Below are positions 6,874-9,334 of a stretch of 9,334 bases of DNA, in pieces. The stretch covers positions 1-9,334 of the forward strand of contig JAGGSD010000050.1 of assembly GCA_021159265.1 (NCBI GenBank), written 5' to 3'. Numbering within the stretch: position 1 is the first letter of the stretch; each line of letters starts with the position of its first letter. Made by a program: the position numbers and the translations under genes. The notes below the pieces were generated by a model. It had not been told where the DNA came from. It made no database searches and saw only the letters and a list, made by a program, of their open reading frames with translations. The stretch comes from Syntrophobacterales bacterium (lineage in GTDB: Bacteria; Desulfobacterota; Syntrophia; Syntrophales; UBA6807).

Positions 6874-7014
6874 ATGGAAGATAGCGGTCAGAAAAGAGGC
6901 GGTGGCGGTTTTGGGGCAGGACCCAACGGATATTGTCTCTGCCCAAACTGTGCAGAAAGGGTGCCTCATCAATCAGGAGCTCCCTGTTACAAGGTAAAAT
7001 GCCCTTTGTTATAA
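6874..7014 (+). CDS. Small Gly/Cys-rich 'CPNC' protein, C-terminus cut off by repeat
   Basis: A 46-aa frame starts at ATG 6874 right after AGGAGGAGG. It has a glycine-rich N-terminus (R-G-G-G-G-F-G-A-G-P-N-G-Y) followed by C-L-C-P-N-C, then R-V-P-H-Q-S-G-A-P-C and K-V-K-C-P. I recognise this layout from small proteins of anaerobic bacteria and archaea in which the end continues as a further C-P-x-C-G knuckle, giving two metal-binding cysteine pairs. Here, straight after K-C-P, the 70-bp repeat begins at 7005 and the frame ends as L-L-stop (7012-7014). The last cysteine of the expected knuckle is missing, so metal binding is probably impaired. It may be a dead remnant. The family's function is not firmly known to me; a metal or Fe-S role is inferred from the cysteines. 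Confidence 0.65.
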   Translation: MEDSGQKRGGGGFGAGPNGYCLCPNCAERVPHQSGAPCYKVKCPLL

Positions 7015-7074
7015 TATAATAACAGTAAAGCAAATAAGCTTTGTGCCTCTGTGCCTTTGAACCTGAGTAATTAC
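7005..7074. repeat. 70-bp direct repeat, copy 2 (dispersed repeat copy D)
   Basis: This copy matches 6320-6389 in 69 of 70 positions. On its left it ends the small cysteine-rich gene; on its right it ends the HD-GYP-type gene, which reads from the other strand. Both flanking genes are broken at its borders, so it marks a rearrangement or deletion junction. Confidence 0.93.
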
Positions 7075-7490
7075 GATGGTTCTTGATTAACATATACTCA
7101 TTGTCCATTAAACCGTCAGACCTCGTTAAAAGATCAGCCGACACTGATATCTTGCCAATATCATGGACAAGCGCTACCAAGCGAATTTCTCCGATCTGCT
7201 CCTCTGAAAATCCCATTTCCTCTGCCATGGCACATGCAAGTTTGGCCACACGCCCCTGATGTCCGATACTATAAGGATCTTTCGTTTCGACTGTTGATGC
7301 AAGTGTAATATTGATTTATCTAATATACTTCTCAATTTTTCGATATTTTGTTTTAGTGTTTTCTCTTTGCGCTTGTACTCAAACACCAGCCCTTCCAGAT
7401 CGGTAACCCGCTGGCGCACATCTGTCAATTCATTGATGAGTTGTTTATTTGTCTTGTCATTATCTTTTACTGCAAAATCACCTGTGCCAT
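7075..7490 (-). pseudogene. HD-GYP-type phosphodiesterase remnant, frameshifted and truncated
   Basis: Read leftward, an N-terminal coiled coil (N-K-Q-L-I-N-E-L-T-D-V-R-Q-R-V, then EYKRKEKTLKQNIEKLRSILDK) is followed by the start of an HD domain: S-T-V-E-T-K-D-P-Y-S-I-G-H-Q-G-R-V-A-K-L, then L-V-H-D-I-G-K with the HD pair, then L-M-D-N-E-Y-M-L-I-K-N-H. The two parts are in different frames, with the slip near 7310-7316. The remaining HD-GYP domain, including the GYP motif, is lost where the repeat begins at 7074; the frame then continues through the repeat into unrelated sequence antisense to the cysteine-rich and VOC genes. No good start codon with a ribosome site is present: the ATG at 7490 is out of frame, suggesting a second lesion. 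Intact relatives are sensor-linked cyclic-di-GMP phosphodiesterases. This fragment cannot be active. Confidence 0.8.
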
Positions 7491-7551
7491 TTTAAATTAT
7501 TAACGGCGCGATTTAATAAATATTTAGCTGTCTGACAATGGTAAAAGCCAT

Positions 7552-7582
7552 TTGACCGGGGAATTAAATCCTGTTATATAAA
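7552..7582 (+). promoter_or_regulatory. Candidate sigma70 promoter for the ThyX-like gene
   Basis: TTGACC (7552-7557) is followed after exactly 17 bp by TATATA (7575-7580), with TATAAA overlapping at 7577-7582. The transcript would start near 7588, giving a leader of about 90 nt before the TTG start at 7681. The rest of 7491-7680 shows no gene. Confidence 0.55.
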
Positions 7583-7680
7583 CCCCGTTTTTGTTACCAT
7601 TTCGACACATTGTGAAAATAACGTTATCATGCTTTCCATTTTGAATAAAACAAAAAACAAACGCTGGGGAAATCACGTCA

Positions 7681-9168
7681 TTGAATATTATCCTTGCAGG
7701 TTTTAACCTGGATTATGAAGCGATGAAAGAGATGAGAACCTCTTCACGGGGGTTAGAAAATCTCACCCCTGAAACTATTTCCGCTGCCTATGCCCGCATC
7801 AGCAGAAACCCCCTTTCGGTAAATGAGTTAAGAAAAATATCCAGAAATGAAGTTGAAAAGGCAAGAAAATCCAACCGTAATATTGTCTTCGATATGGGTC
7901 ATAGTTCCATAGCCGAACATGCCGTCTTTAATATTGATGTCATCGGTGTATCCCGCCTATTGGTCGAGGAAATAGAAAAATTTCGTTTATGTTCTTACAC
8001 GGAAAAGTCGCAGAGATACATTCGCTTGAAAGATGATTTCGTCATTCCCGGAGAGATTAACAAATCCGCCATAAAGAAAACATTTGTCGAAACGATTGAA
8101 GATCAAAACAGATTATATCGGGATTTATACAAAGCTTTGAAAACATATATTTTTAAAAAATACGCGGATATGGCTTCGGATCCGGCAAATCGCTCAACCC
8201 TGGAAGGATGGGCAAAAGAAGACGCCAGATACACCATATCCCTGGCCACGGAAACTCAATTAGGAATGACTCTAAATGCAAGAAACCTCGAATTAATGCT
8301 GAGACGCTGTGCTGCTCATCCCCTGAAAGAGGCACAAGAATACGGCGAGAAGCTCTACAAGGCAACCAAAAACATTGCGCCGTCACTTGTCAGATACACA
8401 GAGGCAACGGGGTTCGACAGTATGACAGGAAATGCGCTTAAATCTAAATCAAGGGACTTGATTGAAAAATTTGCGAAGAAAGAAAACCCTATAGCAACAA
8501 TAAGTGAAACAGACGATAAAGTAACACTTTATTATGTCACACCCGACGCTGACGATAAAATCGTAGCATCACTTATACATTCATCTTCACATATTTCGAT
8601 GGATCAATGTATTGCCATTGTATCGCGGATGAACATGAAAGAGAAAGAAGATATTATCAAGGCTTCCTGCAGGTATATGAAATCGTACGATTCTCCCCTG
8701 AGAGAATTTGAGAATGTAGATCTATACTTTGAGCTAACAGTCAGCGCGAGTTGCTTTGCACAGATGAAAAGACACAGGATGGCCACAATAATCTGTCAGG
8801 AGTATGACCCTTCACTGGGTATCACTATACCACCGGCAATACATGAAATCGGTATGGAAGGACGCCTTGCAGAAATGGCCTCACGAACCGGAAAAATCTA
8901 TGACCGGCTAAAAAGTATATCGCCTGAAGCAGCACCCTACATTCTGACTAATGCTCACCGAAAGAGGATTTCCATGAAGGTCAACGCCAGGGAGCTTTAC
9001 CATATTGCGCGACTTCGTGAAGATATACATGCCCAGTGGGATATAAGAGAAACAGCAGAAAGAATGGTACGATTGGGCAAAAAGGTGATGCCGTTAACAC
9101 TCATGCTGGCTACCGGTAAAGACAGTTTCGATTCTCTTTATAACCAGTGTTACCCGGAAGAAACTTGA
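7681..9168 (+). CDS. thyX: Double-domain ThyX-like FAD-dependent thymidylate synthase
   Basis: A 495-aa protein made of two ThyX-type domains, about twice the usual 210-250 aa. ThyX makes dTMP from dUMP using methylene-tetrahydrofolate and FAD/NADPH in the cytoplasm. Domain 1 (about 1-245) has G-H-S-S-I-A-E-H (73-80), S-Y-T-E-K-S-Q-R-Y (105-113) and T-L-N-A-R-N-L-E (197-204). Domain 2 (about 270-495) has M-K-R-H-R-M-A-T (362-369), V-N-A-R-E-L-Y (434-440) and R-E-D-I-H-A-Q-W-D-I-R (446-456). The classic signature RHRxxSxxExSxRY is divided: domain 1 has K-F-R in place of RHR but keeps S/E/S/RY, while domain 2 keeps RHR but has T for the first Ser and Q-E-Y-D-P-S in place of ExSxRY. Start is TTG at 7681, with GGGGA 10 nt upstream; no better start exists. 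The gene symbol is by family; activity is not certain. I recall long ThyX forms in other lineages, such as Chlamydia. Confidence 0.85.
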   Translation: MNIILAGFNLDYEAMKEMRTSSRGLENLTPETISAAYARISRNPLSVNELRKISRNEVEKARKSNRNIVFDMGHSSIAEHAVFNIDVIGVSRLLVEEIEKFRLCSYTEKSQRYIRLKDDFVIPGEINKSAIKKTFVETIEDQNRLYRDLYKALKTYIFKKYADMASDPANRSTLEGWAKEDARYTISLATETQLGMTLNARNLELMLRRCAAHPLKEAQEYGEKLYKATKNIAPSLVRYTEATGFDSMTGNALKSKSRDLIEKFAKKENPIATISETDDKVTLYYVTPDADDKIVASLIHSSSHISMDQCIAIVSRMNMKEKEDIIKASCRYMKSYDSPLREFENVDLYFELTVSASCFAQMKRHRMATIICQEYDPSLGITIPPAIHEIGMEGRLAEMASRTGKIYDRLKSISPEAAPYILTNAHRKRISMKVNARELYHIARLREDIHAQWDIRETAERMVRLGKKVMPLTLMLATGKDSFDSLYNQCYPEET

Positions 9169-9203
9169 TACGTCCGTAAAAAGTCACAGAAACACTCTTT
9201 TGT

Positions 9204-9270
9204 CATTCTGAGCGATAGCGAAGAATCTGATATCATTGAGATACTTCATCGCTACGCTCCTCGCGATGAC
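9204..9270. repeat. Degenerate inverted repeat of the GTCATTCTGAGCG type
   Basis: GTCATTCTGAGCGATAGCGA with a following AGAATCT faces AGATACTTCATCGCTACGCT and a following CCTCGCGATGAC. The two arms are related but not identical and could form an imperfect hairpin. Intergenic repeats of this kind are widespread in unrelated bacterial genomes. It lies 35 nt after the ThyX stop and may mark the end of that transcript. Confidence 0.75.
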
Positions 9271-9277
9271 CCTGTGG

Positions 9278-9300
9278 ATGACTTTCAAGGAAGTCATTTT
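9278..9300 (+). terminator. Weak candidate terminator hairpin
   Basis: ATGACTT (9278-9284) pairs with AAGTCAT (9291-9297) around TCAAGG, followed by only a short T-run. The stem is AT-rich and the T-tract short, so its terminating strength is doubtful. The last bases of the window, to 9334, show nothing further. Confidence 0.3.
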
Positions 9301-9334
9301 GATAAAAGTGGCTTAACACATTGTTATTATATGA

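Noticed and set aside
6767..7249. A 160-codon minus-strand frame that begins in the HD domain and runs through the repeat.
   Set aside because: Only the first part is HD-domain sequence; the remainder is the repeat and antisense of the cysteine-rich and VOC genes, so it is a read-through artefact of truncation.
8153..8786. Open frames of 60-77 codons within the ThyX-like gene.
   Set aside because: Shadows of a well-supported 495-aa frame.

Overview
This window looks like part of a bacterial chromosome, probably from a Desulfobacterota (deltaproteobacterial) or similar anaerobic lineage. That is an inference from gene content: a squalene/phytoene synthase, an HD-GYP fragment with the coiled-coil N-terminus common in these bacteria, a small glycine/cysteine-rich 'CPNC' protein, a double-domain ThyX, and several dispersed short repeats. 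No rRNA, tRNA or CRISPR array is visible. Coding density is high on the left. From about 4.4 to 7.6 kb the sequence is worn and repeat-rich, with gene remnants.

Left third (1-4391, minus strand): a probable three-gene operon read right to left. It holds a 747-aa dynamin-like large GTPase, a 325-aa metallo-beta-lactamase (MBL) fold hydrolase starting 10 nt later, and a glycosyltransferase of the GT-B/GT4 type that runs off the left edge (367 codons present). The glycosyltransferase has no stop inside the window but is clearly open and recognisable.

Middle (4392-7500): an IS110-family transposase remnant (frameshifted, only the N-terminus left) preceded by several stem-loops that may be a fossil of the element's structured non-coding end. 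Then come a squalene/phytoene synthase-like enzyme (plus strand), a repeat block, a small VOC/glyoxalase-fold protein, a 46-aa cysteine-rich protein whose C-terminal end is missing, and a frameshifted, truncated HD-GYP-type gene on the minus strand. Four copies of a short repeat with the core TAACTACTCAGGTT lie exactly at gene edges here. One supplies the stop codon of the synthase. Another joins the broken ends of the cysteine-rich gene and the HD-GYP gene. Two copies form a 70-bp direct repeat with one mismatch, 685 bp apart, bracketing the VOC gene.

Right (7500-9334): a good sigma70-like promoter and a 495-aa protein made of two ThyX domains. The FAD/dUMP signature appears split, with the RHR half kept in the C-terminal domain and the S-x-x-E-x-S-x-R-Y half kept in the N-terminal domain. 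The window closes with a degenerate inverted repeat of the widespread 'GTCATTCTGAGCG' type and a weak hairpin.

The most interesting points are the split-signature ThyX, the gene-edge repeat family and the rearrangements it marks, and the fossil IS110 end with its stem-loops. I do not see a clearly new multi-gene defence or metabolic system. The dynamin/MBL/glycosyltransferase cluster is the only candidate for an undescribed functional unit, and its joint role is unknown.
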